A DNA stretch of 64,000 bases, taken from contig JBCBPV010000001.1 in NCBI GenBank assembly GCA_039820585.1, positions 70,999 through 134,998 of the forward strand, given 5' to 3'. Both the position numbers and the translations under genes were made by a program. Below are positions 51,750 through 61,015 of the stretch, piece by piece. The notes under the pieces are model-generated. The model was not told the origin of the DNA and did no database searches. It saw only the letters and a list, made by a program, of their open reading frames with translations. Position 1 is the stretch's first letter. Each line of letters opens with the position of its first letter. The DNA comes from JBCBGF01 sp039820585. Lineage in GTDB: Bacteria > Pseudomonadota > Alphaproteobacteria > Rhodobacterales > Rhodobacteraceae.

Positions 51750-52303
51750 GGATCGTCGGCGGTGAATGGCGGGGGCGCACGCTCGCCAGTGTCGCCGCTG
51801 GCGATCCGGGCGGTCAGTTGCGCCCGACCGCAGACCGGGTGCGCGAAAACATCTTCAACCTTCTCGCCCACGGCGCCGTGGCCCAACCCGTCAAGGGCGC
51901 ACGCGTGTTGGATTTGTTTGCGGGCACCGGTGCGCTGGGGCTGGAAGCGCTGTCGCGCGGGGCCGAGACGGCGTATCTGGTGGAAAACGGCCGCGCAGCG
52001 GATCTGATCACCGAAAACATCAAACGCACCGGCGCGAAATCGCGGGCGCGTCTGTTGCGCAACGACGCAACGAAGCTGGGCCGCTGGTCGCAAAGCCTGT
52101 TCGATCTGGTGTTCCTGGACCCGCCTTATGGCCAGCAATTGGGGCAAAAGGCGGTGATGTCGGCGCATATGGGCGGCTGGCTGTCGCCCGAGGTTCTGAT
52201 CGTGTGGGAGGAAAACACCGTCCAAACCGCACCCGGCGGCTTTTCCATCGTCGACAGTCGCCAATATGGCAAATCCGTGCTCACGTTCTTGCGCTATGGC
52301 TGA
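51746..52303 (+). CDS. rsmD: 16S rRNA (guanine966-N2)-methyltransferase
   Basis: 185 residues from ATG 51746, ATGA overlap with the preceding stop. MRIVGGEWRGRTL, RPTADRVRENIFNLL, VLDLFAGTGALGLEALSRGA (SAM site) and DLVFLDPPYG (DPPY catalytic loop) are diagnostic. It methylates G966 of 16S rRNA. Confidence 0.96.
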   Translation: MRIVGGEWRGRTLASVAAGDPGGQLRPTADRVRENIFNLLAHGAVAQPVKGARVLDLFAGTGALGLEALSRGAETAYLVENGRAADLITENIKRTGAKSRARLLRNDATKLGRWSQSLFDLVFLDPPYGQQLGQKAVMSAHMGGWLSPEVLIVWEENTVQTAPGGFSIVDSRQYGKSVLTFLRYG

Positions 52304-52335
52304 CAGACGCGGCAAGCTGCGCTAACCTCTTTGCC

Positions 52336-52530
52336 ATGTCTGCAACATCCCCTTTTACGGCCCTCTGGGCCGATGAAGACACCGCCCCGCGCAAGCCCGC
52401 ACGCAGCAGTTGGGCGTTGATGGGCGACATCCACGCCTATCGCGGCGGTGTGCCCGAAATCCTGATCGAATGGCGGCGGGCACAAGGGGAAGAGTTGCCA
52501 GAACCGCAATTGCCGGAGCTGCGGAAATAG
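52336..52530 (+). CDS. Small hypothetical protein
   Basis: 64 residues, ATG 52336, 32 bases after rsmD on the same strand. The composition and codon use look like neighbours, with WALMGDIHAYRGGVPEILIEWRRAQGEELPE in the middle and C-terminal half, broken by no stop. No family recognised. It may be co-transcribed with rsmD. A repeat element begins directly after its stop. Confidence 0.5.
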   Translation: MSATSPFTALWADEDTAPRKPARSSWALMGDIHAYRGGVPEILIEWRRAQGEELPEPQLPELRK

Positions 52531-52645
52531 CTGCCCCTTACCCTCAAAGGGGAAAGGGAATACCGCCGAGAAGAGCAAGATAGATCATCGTCCTTCCAGG
52601 ACATGTCCCCTCTCCCCTCGGGGGAGAGGGTTAGGGTGAGGGGGC
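52531..52645. repeat. Palindromic intergenic element between rsmD operon and map
   Basis: The strongest part is CCCTCTCCCC (52608-52617), loop TCG, GGGGAGAGGG (52621-52630), then TTAGGGTGAGGGGGC. The left end, TGCCCCTTACCCT (52532 on), resembles the reverse complement of the right end (TGCCCCCTCACCCT). The whole 115 bases may be a REP/MITE-type element, and its hairpin may terminate both flanking convergent genes. Confidence 0.7.
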
Positions 52646-52647
52646 AC

Positions 52648-53460
52648 CTATCCCCAAGTCGGATGAAACCGATCCCCCGGCGACAGCGTAAATATCTCGC
52701 ACCCATCCGCCGTCACACCCACCGAATGCTCAAACTGCGCCGACAGCGACTTGTCCCGCGTTACCGCGGTCCAGTCATCGGCCAGCACCTTCGTCTCCGG
52801 CCGACCCAGGTTCACCATCGGCTCGATGGTAAAGAACATGCCTTCTTCCAGCACCGCCCCGGTCCCGCGCCGCCCGTAATGCAACACGTTGGGCGGGGCA
52901 TGAAACACGCGGCCCAGCCCATGCCCGCAAAAATCGCGCACAACCGACATGCGGTTGCCTTCGACATAGTGCTGAATCGCCGCTCCGATATCGCCAAAGG
53001 TATTGCCCGGGCGCACCGCCTCGATCCCCTTGAACAGGGCATCATGGGTCACCTGCACCAACCGCTCGGCCTTCCGGCTCAGTTTCCCAGCCACATACAT
53101 CCGGCTCGTATCCCCAAACCACCCATCGACGATCACCGTCACGTCGATGTTCAGGATATCGCCATCCTTCAACGTCTTCTCGCTGGGAATGCCGTGACAC
53201 ACCACGTGGTTCACGCTGATGCAGCTTGCGTGCTTATAGCCCTTGTATCCGATGGTGGCCGACGTCGCGCCGGCCTCTTCCACCTTGCGGGTGATGATGC
53301 GGTCCAACTCACCGGTGGACTGACCGGGAAACACATGCGGCGCAACCTCATCCAGGATGCGCGCCGCAAGCTCACCAGCTCTGTGCATGCCGGCAAAGTC
53401 CGTAGCGTCATAGATGCGAATGCCGTCTTTCGTCAGCCGGCCGTGGTTCTTGTCGTCCAA
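52648..53460 (-). CDS. map: Methionine aminopeptidase type I
   Basis: 270 residues from a TTG at 53460, with GGAG nine bases upstream; homologues start at the same point. GRLTKDGIRIYDATDFAGMHRAGELAA, NHVVCHGIPSEKTLKDGDILNIDVTVIVDGWFGDTSRMYVAG (metal Asp pair), CGHGLGRVFH and MFFTIEPMVNLG (in blocks) hold the five metal ligands. It removes the initiator Met after deformylation. It lies three bases from the repeat element. Confidence 0.95.
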   Translation of the reverse strand: MDDKNHGRLTKDGIRIYDATDFAGMHRAGELAARILDEVAPHVFPGQSTGELDRIITRKVEEAGATSATIGYKGYKHASCISVNHVVCHGIPSEKTLKDGDILNIDVTVIVDGWFGDTSRMYVAGKLSRKAERLVQVTHDALFKGIEAVRPGNTFGDIGAAIQHYVEGNRMSVVRDFCGHGLGRVFHAPPNVLHYGRRGTGAVLEEGMFFTIEPMVNLGRPETKVLADDWTAVTRDKSLSAQFEHSVGVTADGCEIFTLSPGDRFHPTWG

Positions 53461-53523
53461 CTCGGGTCTCCAATGTCACCCTTGGCCCCTAAATAGGGCA
53501 GGTATACGCGTTGTGCCAGTGCC

Positions 53524-54231
53524 TCAGGCTTCTGTGATCAGCAGCGGGCGGTCAAGCCACACGCCGTCCCGCGTCACCCGCGTGCCGTAGCACAGCATTT
53601 CAACCCCGGCGCTGCGGGCCGCATCAAATGCCAACCCATAGGCCGGGTCCAGATCGCGCGCCAGCGCGAGCCGCGCACAATCGGTGCGCTGCACAAGGTA
53701 GACCATCACCGCCCGGTGGCCCGCGGCAACCATATCGGACAGCTCGCGCAGATGGCGCGCCCCGCGCGTTGTCACGCTATCGGGGAACTCTGCCAGATCA
53801 CCGCTCCGCAGAAGATGAACATTCTTCACCTCGACATAGGCATCTGGCAGGCCGGGTTCAGACAGCAGAAAATCCACCCGGCTTTTCTCACCATAGGCCA
53901 CCTCGGGCCGCACGCCCGTATACGCCGCCAACGCGGCGATCTGGCGCGCCTCCAGCGCCTCTTTCACCACGCGGTTGGGCACCGCGGTATCAATCCCCGA
54001 CCAATGGCCGTCCTCGAACTCCACCAACCGCCAGCCGTATTTCAGCTTCTTCTTCGGGTCGTTATTGGGCTCCAGCCACACCTTCAGCCCCGGCTCTTTC
54101 AGCCCCATCATGCTGCCCGGATTGGGGCAATGGGCACGCACCAGTTCCCCGCTCTCAAGCGTGACTTCGCTGAGAAACCGGTTCCAGCGCCGCACAAGAC
54201 GGCCCGGGACAAGGGGGGTTGGAAAGCGCAT
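53524..54231 (-). CDS. sfsA: SfsA-family DNA/RNA nuclease-like protein
   Basis: 235 residues from ATG 54231. RLVRRWNRFLSEVTLESGE and AHCPNPGSMMGL at the N-terminus and EKSRVDFLLSE, AYVEVKNVHL and GARHLRELSDMVAAGHRAVMVYLVQR are the SfsA blocks. The PD-(D/E)XK-type core (D-x-E-V-K) suggests nuclease ancestry; E. coli SfsA was named for sugar-fermentation stimulation and its exact role is unsettled. It is 63 bases upstream of map and divergent from the CinA-like gene. Confidence 0.94.
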   Translation of the reverse strand: MRFPTPLVPGRLVRRWNRFLSEVTLESGELVRAHCPNPGSMMGLKEPGLKVWLEPNNDPKKKLKYGWRLVEFEDGHWSGIDTAVPNRVVKEALEARQIAALAAYTGVRPEVAYGEKSRVDFLLSEPGLPDAYVEVKNVHLLRSGDLAEFPDSVTTRGARHLRELSDMVAAGHRAVMVYLVQRTDCARLALARDLDPAYGLAFDAARSAGVEMLCYGTRVTRDGVWLDRPLLITEA

Positions 54232-54278
54232 GGGCGCCGACCTATACCGGCCCGACACAAGCGGCAAGGAGCGTTCAG

Positions 54279-55010
54279 ATGACAAACCCCACGGCGGCAA
54301 TGCTGGTGATCGGTGATGAGATTCTGTCGGGTCGCACGCGGGATGCAAACATGCACCACCTGGCCGGCGTTTTGACCGACCAGGGCATCGACCTGCGCGA
54401 AGTGCGCGTGGTGTCCGATGATGCCGATGCCATCGTGGCCGCCACCCAAGCGCTCAGCGCCGCGTTCGATCATGTCTTCACCTCGGGCGGGATCGGCCCC
54501 ACCCATGACGACATCACCGCCGATTGCATCGCCCGCGCCATGGGCGCCCCCATCGACGTGCGCGCCGATGCCCACGCCATCCTGCAAGCGCATTACGACC
54601 GACAGGGCAGCGAATTGAACGCCGCCCGCCTGCGCATGGCGCGCATCCCCGATGGCGCCACGCTGATCGACAACCCGGTCTCTGCCGCGCCGGGCTTTAC
54701 CCTGGGCAATGTGCACGTGATGGCCGGGGTTCCTTCGGTCTTCCAGGCGATGGTGGCCAGCCTCATGCCACACCTGACCGGCGGCCGACCCTTGCACAGC
54801 GCCACGGTGCGGATCAACCGGGGTGAGGGCGATATCGCAGGCCCGCTGGGCGATATGGCAGACGCCCATCCCGACCTTTCCTTCGGCTCATATCCGTTCA
54901 TCAAGGACGGGCGCTTTGGCGCAAACATCGTCGTGCGCGGGGCCGATGCCGACGCGGTCACCACCGCAATCGACGCGCTGGCCGCCGCATTCCCCGGCGA
55001 CACCGAATGA
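54279..55010 (+). CDS. CinA-like competence/damage-inducible protein (MoaB/Mog domain)
   Basis: 243 residues from ATG 54279. AAMLVIGDEILSGRTRDANMHHLAGVL and FTSGGIGPTHDDITADCIARAMG are the MoCF/MoaB-type motifs seen in CinA. Only the N-terminal COG1058 domain is present; the nicotinamide-deamidase domain (PncC) is missing, as in many alphaproteobacteria where it is encoded separately. The activity of this stand-alone form is unproven. ATGA overlap with the next gene. Confidence 0.88.
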   Translation: MTNPTAAMLVIGDEILSGRTRDANMHHLAGVLTDQGIDLREVRVVSDDADAIVAATQALSAAFDHVFTSGGIGPTHDDITADCIARAMGAPIDVRADAHAILQAHYDRQGSELNAARLRMARIPDGATLIDNPVSAAPGFTLGNVHVMAGVPSVFQAMVASLMPHLTGGRPLHSATVRINRGEGDIAGPLGDMADAHPDLSFGSYPFIKDGRFGANIVVRGADADAVTTAIDALAAAFPGDTE

Positions 55011-55741
55011 GCCCACCAAACGCCCAGGCGCTGTATCGGGCCATCGAAGCCACCTGGCCCACAGCGGCGATCACGCGCGCTGGCCCCTGGGCGATCCGCG
55101 ACGGGAAGGGCGGCGGCAAGCGCGTCTCTGCCGCCACCGCCGAAGCCGCGTTTGACGCCACCGACCTAGCCACCGCCGAAGCCGCGATACGGGCCCTCGG
55201 CCAACCCCCGCTCTTCTGGATCCGCGAAGGTGAGGATGCGCTCGATACCCTGCTCGCCCAAGCCCAGTACGACATCGTCGACCCCGTCACTCTGTATGTG
55301 GCCGACACCGCCCCCATCGCGGCCCATCGCCCACCCCCTGTATCCACCTTCCTGATGCCCGAACCCCTCGCCATCATGCGCGAGATCTGGGCCACCGGCG
55401 GCATCGGCCCCGCCCGCATCCAGGTGATGGACCGCGCCTGCGCCCCCAAAACCACGATCCTCGGCCGCACCGCCGACCGCCCCGTGGGCACGGGCTTTGC
55501 CGCCATCCACCAGGGCACCGCCATGGTCCACGCGCTGGAAGTGCTGCCCACCGCCCGCCGCCAGGGCATGGCGCGCCACATGATGCACGCGCTCGCAGGC
55601 TGGGCACAGGCACATGGCGCCCCGCACCTCGCCCTTGCCGTGACCCAGGCCAATGCCCCCGCCAATGCGCTTTATCGCTCGCTTGGAATGCAGGTCGCCG
55701 GGCGGTATCACTACCGTATCAAGAAGGGCGACACCCCATGA
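55007..55741 (+). CDS. GNAT-family acetyltransferase
   Basis: 244 residues. The C-terminal domain has MVHALEVLPTARRQGMARHMMHALAGWAQAHG and AVTQANAPANALYRSLGMQVAGRYHYR, the acetyl-CoA binding motif and the usual C-terminal block. The N-terminal 120 residues are a second, diverged acetyltransferase-like half (ADTAPIAAHRPPP, FWIREGEDALDTLLA). Substrate unknown. It overlaps both neighbours by four bases. Confidence 0.82.
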   Translation: MSPPNAQALYRAIEATWPTAAITRAGPWAIRDGKGGGKRVSAATAEAAFDATDLATAEAAIRALGQPPLFWIREGEDALDTLLAQAQYDIVDPVTLYVADTAPIAAHRPPPVSTFLMPEPLAIMREIWATGGIGPARIQVMDRACAPKTTILGRTADRPVGTGFAAIHQGTAMVHALEVLPTARRQGMARHMMHALAGWAQAHGAPHLALAVTQANAPANALYRSLGMQVAGRYHYRIKKGDTP

Positions 55742-56313
55742 GCACAGACAGCCAGCCACCCACCGCGCTTGATCTGCCGATGGTCGATCCGCTGCCCGAA
55801 GACACCGCAGCCTATTTCGATCTGTGTGCCGAAAAGCTGGGCCTCGTCCCCAACGTGCTGCGCGCATATGCGTTCGACATCGACAAGCTCAACGCCTTCA
55901 CCACGCTCTACAACGACCTGATGATGGCCCCCAGCGGGCTCACAAAGCTCGAGCGTGAGATGATTGCCGTCGTCGTCTCATCGCTCAATCGCTGCCACTA
56001 TTGCCAGGTCGCCCATGGCGCCGCGGTGCGCGCGCTGTCGGGCAATCCCGAACTGGGCGAGGCGCTGGTGATGAACTGGCGCGTGGCCCCTCTGGACGAT
56101 CGCCAACGCGCCATGCTGCGCTTTGTCGAGAAGATGACAAGCGACAGCGCCAGGATCGAAGAGCCTGACCGCCAGACCTTGCGCGATGCCGGGTTCACCG
56201 ACCGCGATATCTGGGATATTGCCAGCGTCGCGGGGTTTTTCGCCATGTCAAACCGCGTCGCCTCGGCCACCGGCATGGTCCCAAACCCCGACTATCACAC
56301 GCAAGCCAGATGA
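55738..56313 (+). CDS. Peroxidase-related (AhpD/CMD-like) protein
   Basis: 191 residues. LTKLEREMIAVVVSSLNRCHYCQVAHGAAVRA holds the CxxC-x3-H active site of the AhpD/carboxymuconolactone-decarboxylase group, and FTDRDIWDIASVAGFFAMSNRVA completes the helical domain. Such proteins reduce peroxides through the Cys pair. Physiological partner unknown. ATGA overlap with ompA-like gene downstream. Confidence 0.9.
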   Translation: MSTDSQPPTALDLPMVDPLPEDTAAYFDLCAEKLGLVPNVLRAYAFDIDKLNAFTTLYNDLMMAPSGLTKLEREMIAVVVSSLNRCHYCQVAHGAAVRALSGNPELGEALVMNWRVAPLDDRQRAMLRFVEKMTSDSARIEEPDRQTLRDAGFTDRDIWDIASVAGFFAMSNRVASATGMVPNPDYHTQAR

Positions 56314-57221
56314 AGACCGCGCGCGCCCTGGCCTTCAGCCTGTTCGCCGGTCCTGCGGCGGCGGCGGCACAGATCGACCTGCCGCCCACCGCCCGCCTGT
56401 CCGCCGAACGCCAAAGCGCGGCCGACAGCCACGCCATCGCCGTCTCCCCCTGGCGCGACGGGCGGCTTGAGGTCCTGGTGACCGAAGGCGCGGTGCGGCA
56501 AGAGGCCTACATCCTGCCCGCGACCAGCCTGACCACCCTGCAACTGATCGCACCGTTGCGCGACAGCCTCCAGGCGCGCGGCTATCGCATCCTGTTTGAA
56601 TGCGCCGACACCGATTGCGGAGGGTTTGACTTCCGCTATGCGCTGGATCTCCTGCCCGAACCTGACATGCATGTGGACCTGGGCGACTACCGGTATGTCG
56701 CGGCCGAACGCGCAGAAGAACGCATCGCCCTGGTCGCCAGCCGCAGCGCGACCGCCGGCTACCTCCATATCACCGAAATCACCCCGGCAGCCGCCGCCCC
56801 CGATGCGCCCACAGTTGCGGACGGCGCGGAAACACCCACCCCCCTGCCCGGCACCATCGGCCCTGCGCTCAACGCCTCTGGCCGCGCGGTGCTCGACGGC
56901 CTGGTGTTCCGCACCGGATCGGCGCTCCTGGATGACGTGGCCTTCCCCGCACTTCTGGAACTGGCCAATTACCTGCGCGCGGCGCCCGCCACCAAGGTCG
57001 TCCTCGTCGGCCACACCGACGCCGTAGGCACGCTCGAAGCAAACACCGCCCTGTCGCGCCGCCGTGCCCAAGCGGTGGTTGACCGCCTGACCACCGCCCA
57101 CGGCATCGCGCCAAACCGGCTTAGCGCCGAAGGCGTGGGCTACCTCGTCCCCCGCGCGCTGAACACAACCTCCGAAGGCCGCGCGCTCAACCGCCGGGTC
57201 GAGGTTGTGCGCGTAAACTAG
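56310..57221 (+). CDS. OmpA-family outer-membrane protein
   Basis: 303 residues. The N-terminus (KTARALAFSLFAGPAAAAAQ) is a signal peptide. About 180 residues without clear family follow, with two Cys (FECADTDCGGFDF). The C-terminal OmpA domain has KVVLVGHTDAVGTLEANTALSRRRAQAVVDRL, the peptidoglycan-binding motif, and NRRVEVV at the end. It probably tethers the outer membrane to peptidoglycan. It closes a four-gene plus-strand run with overlapping starts. Confidence 0.88.
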   Translation: MKTARALAFSLFAGPAAAAAQIDLPPTARLSAERQSAADSHAIAVSPWRDGRLEVLVTEGAVRQEAYILPATSLTTLQLIAPLRDSLQARGYRILFECADTDCGGFDFRYALDLLPEPDMHVDLGDYRYVAAERAEERIALVASRSATAGYLHITEITPAAAAPDAPTVADGAETPTPLPGTIGPALNASGRAVLDGLVFRTGSALLDDVAFPALLELANYLRAAPATKVVLVGHTDAVGTLEANTALSRRRAQAVVDRLTTAHGIAPNRLSAEGVGYLVPRALNTTSEGRALNRRVEVVRVN

Positions 57222-57223
57222 CT

Positions 57224-57287
57224 CTCTTTGGTCCCCAAATATCCTGGGGGAGGGGCCGGAACGGCACCGGGGGCAACGCCCCCAAAG
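57224..57287. repeat. Palindromic intergenic repeat, copy 2
   Basis: CTCTTTGGTCC..AAATATCCTGGGGGAG at the left and GGGGGCAACGCCCCCAAA at the right match the reverse complement of 40519-40579. The spacer between them differs in length and sequence. The right half is itself a hairpin (GGGGGC-AAC-GCCCCC). Confidence 0.75.
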
Positions 57288-57290
57288 GAA

Positions 57291-57319
57291 AAAGAGCGCC
57301 GGATGAACCGACGCTCTTT
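57291..57319 (-). terminator. Terminator of the LysR gene
   Basis: AAAGAGCG (57291-57298) pairs with CGCTCTTT (57312-57319), with an inner CGG/CCG pair. On the minus strand the stem ends in CTCTTTTTCC, giving a T-run. It lies about 40 bases past the LysR stop; because both arms end in A/T runs it can act for OmpA too. Confidence 0.72.
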
Positions 57320-57358
57320 GTCTTCACTGTCCAAGGGTGTTTGCCCCCGGCCCGCAGC

Positions 57359-58264
57359 TTACCAGCTGTCGGGCCCCTTCTCGGCGAAGGAATGCACAAG
57401 AAAATCAATGAATGCGCGCACCTTGGGCTGGGTAAACCGGCCCGGCGGATAAACCGCATAAATGCCCTGGCTTTCCACCGGCAGATCCGGGATCGCCTCT
57501 TCCACCTGCCCCTCGGCCAAGGCTTCTGCGTACAGAAAGCTCGGCAGATAAGCGATGCCCAGGCCAGAGATCGCGGCATTCAGCAGCGATTGCCCGTCAT
57601 TCACCGTCAGCCAGCCCGCCGTGCGCACCTGACGCTTCTCACCCGAGGGGGCTGTCAGCTTCCACACATTGCCCGACGATTGGTTCGAGTAATGCAAAAG
57701 CTTGTGCTCATTGAGATCATCGATCTTGCCCGGGCGGCCGTATTGGTCAAAGTAGGCCGGGCTTGCGATCATCCGCTTGGTGGTTTCGCACAGCTTGCGC
57801 GCGCGCAATGTGCTGTCTTCCAGTTCCCCAATGCGGATCGCCATGTCGAAGCCTTCGGAAATCAGCTCCACATAGCGGTTGTTCAGCACCATATTCACCG
57901 TGATATCGGGGAATTCCTGCAGGAACTCGCCCAGAACCGGCGACAGGTGGTTTACGCCAAAATCCGTGGCGACCGAGATGCGCAGCAGGCCCGAAGGCGC
58001 AGATTGCATCGAGGTCACCAGCGCATCCGCTTCACCGGCGTCGTTCAGGACGCGGCGGGCGCGGTCGTAATAGGCCAGACCAATCTCGGTCGGGCTGACC
58101 CGGCGTGTTGTGCGATTGAGAAGACGCGCCCCCAGACGCGCTTCAAGCGACGATACATGTTTGGAAACAGCGGATTTCGAGATCCCCATTTTCTTGGCAG
58201 CATCGGTGAACCCCCCCTGGTCCACCACCGTTGCGAAGGCTTCCATCTCGGTCAAACGATCCAT
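57359..58264 (-). CDS. LysR-family transcriptional regulator
   Basis: 301 residues. The N-terminus MEAFATVVDQGGFTDAAKKMGISKSAVSKHVSSLEARLGARLLNRTTRRVSPTEIG, in several blocks, is the winged helix-turn-helix of the CrgA-like LysR group. The rest is the periplasmic-binding-protein-like effector domain. It may regulate the fadH-type gene that lies upstream on the same strand, although LysR targets are usually divergent; no divergent gene is present here. Confidence 0.92.
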   Translation of the reverse strand: MDRLTEMEAFATVVDQGGFTDAAKKMGISKSAVSKHVSSLEARLGARLLNRTTRRVSPTEIGLAYYDRARRVLNDAGEADALVTSMQSAPSGLLRISVATDFGVNHLSPVLGEFLQEFPDITVNMVLNNRYVELISEGFDMAIRIGELEDSTLRARKLCETTKRMIASPAYFDQYGRPGKIDDLNEHKLLHYSNQSSGNVWKLTAPSGEKRQVRTAGWLTVNDGQSLLNAAISGLGIAYLPSFLYAEALAEGQVEEAIPDLPVESQGIYAVYPPGRFTQPKVRAFIDFLVHSFAEKGPDSW

Positions 58265-58456
58265 TTAACAACCTTCTTCACCATTACCCTCCAGCGGCCC
58301 CCCGTATGGAAACGAAATCGGGCGACAATGGGGACAGGGACCGACAATACCGGGGTATCTTCAGGATCGTTTGGTCGCCCGAAACGAAAAACTGGCGGAA
58401 AATAGGCGCTAAATGTGATGGTTAGCGAAATCTGCGACTTTTATTTCAGATGTATT

Positions 58457-60481
58457 TCAAATGGTTGAAGCCAACCGGGTCCCCTGGTCGATCGCGCGCT
58501 TGGCGTCCAGCTCTGCTGCCACATCTGCGCCACCGATCACGTGAACAGTTTGGCCCCGCGCGGCCAGATCATCGGCCAACGCGCGGGCGGGTTCCTGCCC
58601 TGCGCACAACACGATGGTGTCCGCCGCGATCACCTGGGGGCGTTCGCGCGCCTCGCCATAGCTGATATGCAGGCCCGCCGCGTCTATCCGCTCATAATTC
58701 ACGCCGCCGATCATCTGCACACCTTTCATCTGCAATGCTGCCCGGTGGATCCACCCCGTGGTCTTACCCAGCCGCTTGCCCAATTTCTCGGCCTTGCGCT
58801 GCAAAAGCGTGATCTGCCGCGCAGGTTTGGCCGGTTTCGGGCCCTCCGGGCGGATCCCGCCCCGATGCGCCTCGGGATCGGCCACACCCCACTCGGCCAG
58901 CCACTCCTGCAGGTTCTCGGTCGGGCTGTCATCGGTGGCCAGAAACTCGGCCACATCAAACCCGATCCCACCGGCCCCAATGATCACCACGCGGTCGCCC
59001 ACGGGCGCATCCCCCGCCAAAACGTCGATATAACTCAGCACATTCGGCCCATCCTGCCCCGGGATGGCCGGATCACGGGGCAAAACGCCCGTCGCCACGA
59101 TCACCTCATCGAATACGGCCAGATCGCCCGCACCTACCGCTGCCCCCAGCTTCAGCGTGATATCGGCGGCATCCACAGCCCGCACATAGTAATCCACGAG
59201 CCCGTGAAACTCTTCCTTGCCCGGAATACGCCGCGCCATGTTCAGCTGGCCGCCAATCCGATCCGCCTTGTCGAACAGCGTCACCCGATGCCCCCGCTCT
59301 GCCGCCGTCAAAGCCGCTGACAGCCCCGCAGGGCCAGATCCCACCACAGCAACGGATTTCACCACCGCCGCAGGCGCAATCACCAATTCCGTCTCATGGC
59401 ACGCCCGCGGGTTCACCAGACAAGAGCTGACTTTGCCCGAAAACGTATGATCCAGACACGCCTGATTGCACGCAATGCAGGGCACGATGTCGCCCGCCCG
59501 GCCTTCAGCCGCCTTCGCCACGAACTCCGCATCCGCCAGAAACGGCCGCGCCATCGAGACCATGTCAGCGCACCCATCCGCCAGAACGCTTTCCGCCACC
59601 TCGGGCGTATTGATCCGGTTCGATGTGATCACAGGGATCGCCACCTCCCCCATCAGCTTCTTTGTCACCCAGGTAAACGCCCGTCGAGGTACAGATGTCG
59701 CAATCGTCGGGATCCGCGCCTCGTGCCAGCCGATCCCGGTGTTCAGGATCGACGCCCCCGCGCCCTCAACCGCCTTGGCCAAGGTCACAACCTCATCCCA
59801 GGTGGACCCCTTCGGCACCAGATCAATCATGCTCAACCGGTAGATCACGATGAAATCGTCACCCACCGCCGCCCGCACACGCCGCACAACCTCCACCGGC
59901 AAGCGCATCCGGTTCTCATAACTGCCGCCCCAGCGATCCTCACGCCGGTTGGTGTGCGTGACAAGGAACTGGTTCAGGAAATACCCCTCTGACCCCATCA
60001 CCTCGACCCCGTCATACCCCGCGTCACGCGCGCGCGCGGCAGCGGTGGCAATATCGGCGATCTGTTTCTCGATCCCGTCCTCATCCAGCTCTTTCGGTGG
60101 AAACGGCGAGATCGGGGATTTCACCGGCGACGGCGCCACGCAATCGGGCGAATAGGCGTATCGCCCCGCATGCAGGATCTGCATCGCGATCTTGCCGCCC
60201 GCGCCATGTACGCGGTCCGTCACACTCCGATGATTGGCGATGTCATCGTCGGTATAGAGCCCCGCCGCCCCCGGAAACACGCCGCCCTCCGCGTTCGGCG
60301 CCATGCCCCCCGTCACCATCAGCCCCACACCACCCCGCGCGCGCTCGGCGTAGAACTCTGCCACGCGGTTCCAGTCCTTCGTCTCTTCCAGCCCGGTATG
60401 CATCGAGCCCATGAGAACGCGGTTTTTCAGCGTGGTATGGCCCAGATCCAGCGGCGTCAGAAGGTGGGGGTAATCGGTCAT
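58457..60481 (-). CDS. fadH: NADPH-dependent 2,4-dienoyl-CoA reductase-like flavoprotein (FadH family)
   Basis: 674 residues from ATG 60481. The N-terminal old-yellow-enzyme barrel (PLDLGHTTLKNRVLMGSMHTGLE) binds FMN; CIACNQACLDHTFSGKVSCLV-type Cys cluster (here with CIACNQACLD and SCLVNPRAC) binds [4Fe-4S]; the C-terminal part has VAVVGSGPAGLSAALTAAERG for FAD and an NADPH-binding segment. It reduces dienoyl-CoA in unsaturated fatty-acid beta-oxidation, or a related enone. The frame extending to 60538 lacks family support. Confidence 0.88.
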   Translation of the reverse strand: MTDYPHLLTPLDLGHTTLKNRVLMGSMHTGLEETKDWNRVAEFYAERARGGVGLMVTGGMAPNAEGGVFPGAAGLYTDDDIANHRSVTDRVHGAGGKIAMQILHAGRYAYSPDCVAPSPVKSPISPFPPKELDEDGIEKQIADIATAAARARDAGYDGVEVMGSEGYFLNQFLVTHTNRREDRWGGSYENRMRLPVEVVRRVRAAVGDDFIVIYRLSMIDLVPKGSTWDEVVTLAKAVEGAGASILNTGIGWHEARIPTIATSVPRRAFTWVTKKLMGEVAIPVITSNRINTPEVAESVLADGCADMVSMARPFLADAEFVAKAAEGRAGDIVPCIACNQACLDHTFSGKVSSCLVNPRACHETELVIAPAAVVKSVAVVGSGPAGLSAALTAAERGHRVTLFDKADRIGGQLNMARRIPGKEEFHGLVDYYVRAVDAADITLKLGAAVGAGDLAVFDEVIVATGVLPRDPAIPGQDGPNVLSYIDVLAGDAPVGDRVVIIGAGGIGFDVAEFLATDDSPTENLQEWLAEWGVADPEAHRGGIRPEGPKPAKPARQITLLQRKAEKLGKRLGKTTGWIHRAALQMKGVQMIGGVNYERIDAAGLHISYGEARERPQVIAADTIVLCAGQEPARALADDLAARGQTVHVIGGADVAAELDAKRAIDQGTRLASTI

Positions 60482-60546
60482 AGGCGCATCTCCCTGACCC
60501 GTGACCGTGCCCGCGCACGGGGGCTTTGTCACCCCCAAACCCGGCG

Positions 60547-60996
60547 TCAGCCCGGCAGCTTCGAGGTCAGCACATAGCGCAGGATTTCCACCACCTGCCG
60601 CGGTTCCTCGGCCACGGCCAAGGCGGCGGCATGCACCTCTTTCAACGCATGCTGATGCTCCGGCGGGTTCAATACGATGATCGACTTGCCCAAGGCAGCC
60701 GCATAGCCCGCATCAAACGCCGCGTTCCACTGCTTGTACTTCTCGCCAAACCGCACGACGACGACATCGGCTTCCTCGATCCCCATCCGCGTGCGGATCG
60801 CATTGACCATCGCCCCCTTGTGGTCATGCCAATACTTGTTGTCCTCAGCCCCCAGGATCGCGACCCCGCAATCATCCGAGGCCGCGTGATCCGTCACAGG
60901 GCTATTGAATGCCACATCCAGATCCGCCGCCCCGTCAGTGATCTGTTCGCGCCAATCGGTGTGGATCTCGCCAGAGAGGTAAACTTGCAGGGTCAT
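60547..60996 (-). CDS. ytoQ: YtoQ-family protein
   Basis: 149 residues from ATG 60996. VYLSGEIHTDWREQI, FNSPVTDHAASDDCGVAILG and ADVVVVRFGEKYKQWNAAFDAGYAAALGKSIIVLNPPE (blocks) define YtoQ, a family of unknown function with a nucleoside 2-deoxyribosyltransferase-like fold. It is 19 bases downstream of pheT and likely co-transcribed with it. Confidence 0.93.
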   Translation of the reverse strand: MTLQVYLSGEIHTDWREQITDGAADLDVAFNSPVTDHAASDDCGVAILGAEDNKYWHDHKGAMVNAIRTRMGIEEADVVVVRFGEKYKQWNAAFDAGYAAALGKSIIVLNPPEHQHALKEVHAAALAVAEEPRQVVEILRYVLTSKLPG

Positions 60997-61015
60997 GGTA
61001 GTTCCTTCCTTTGCA

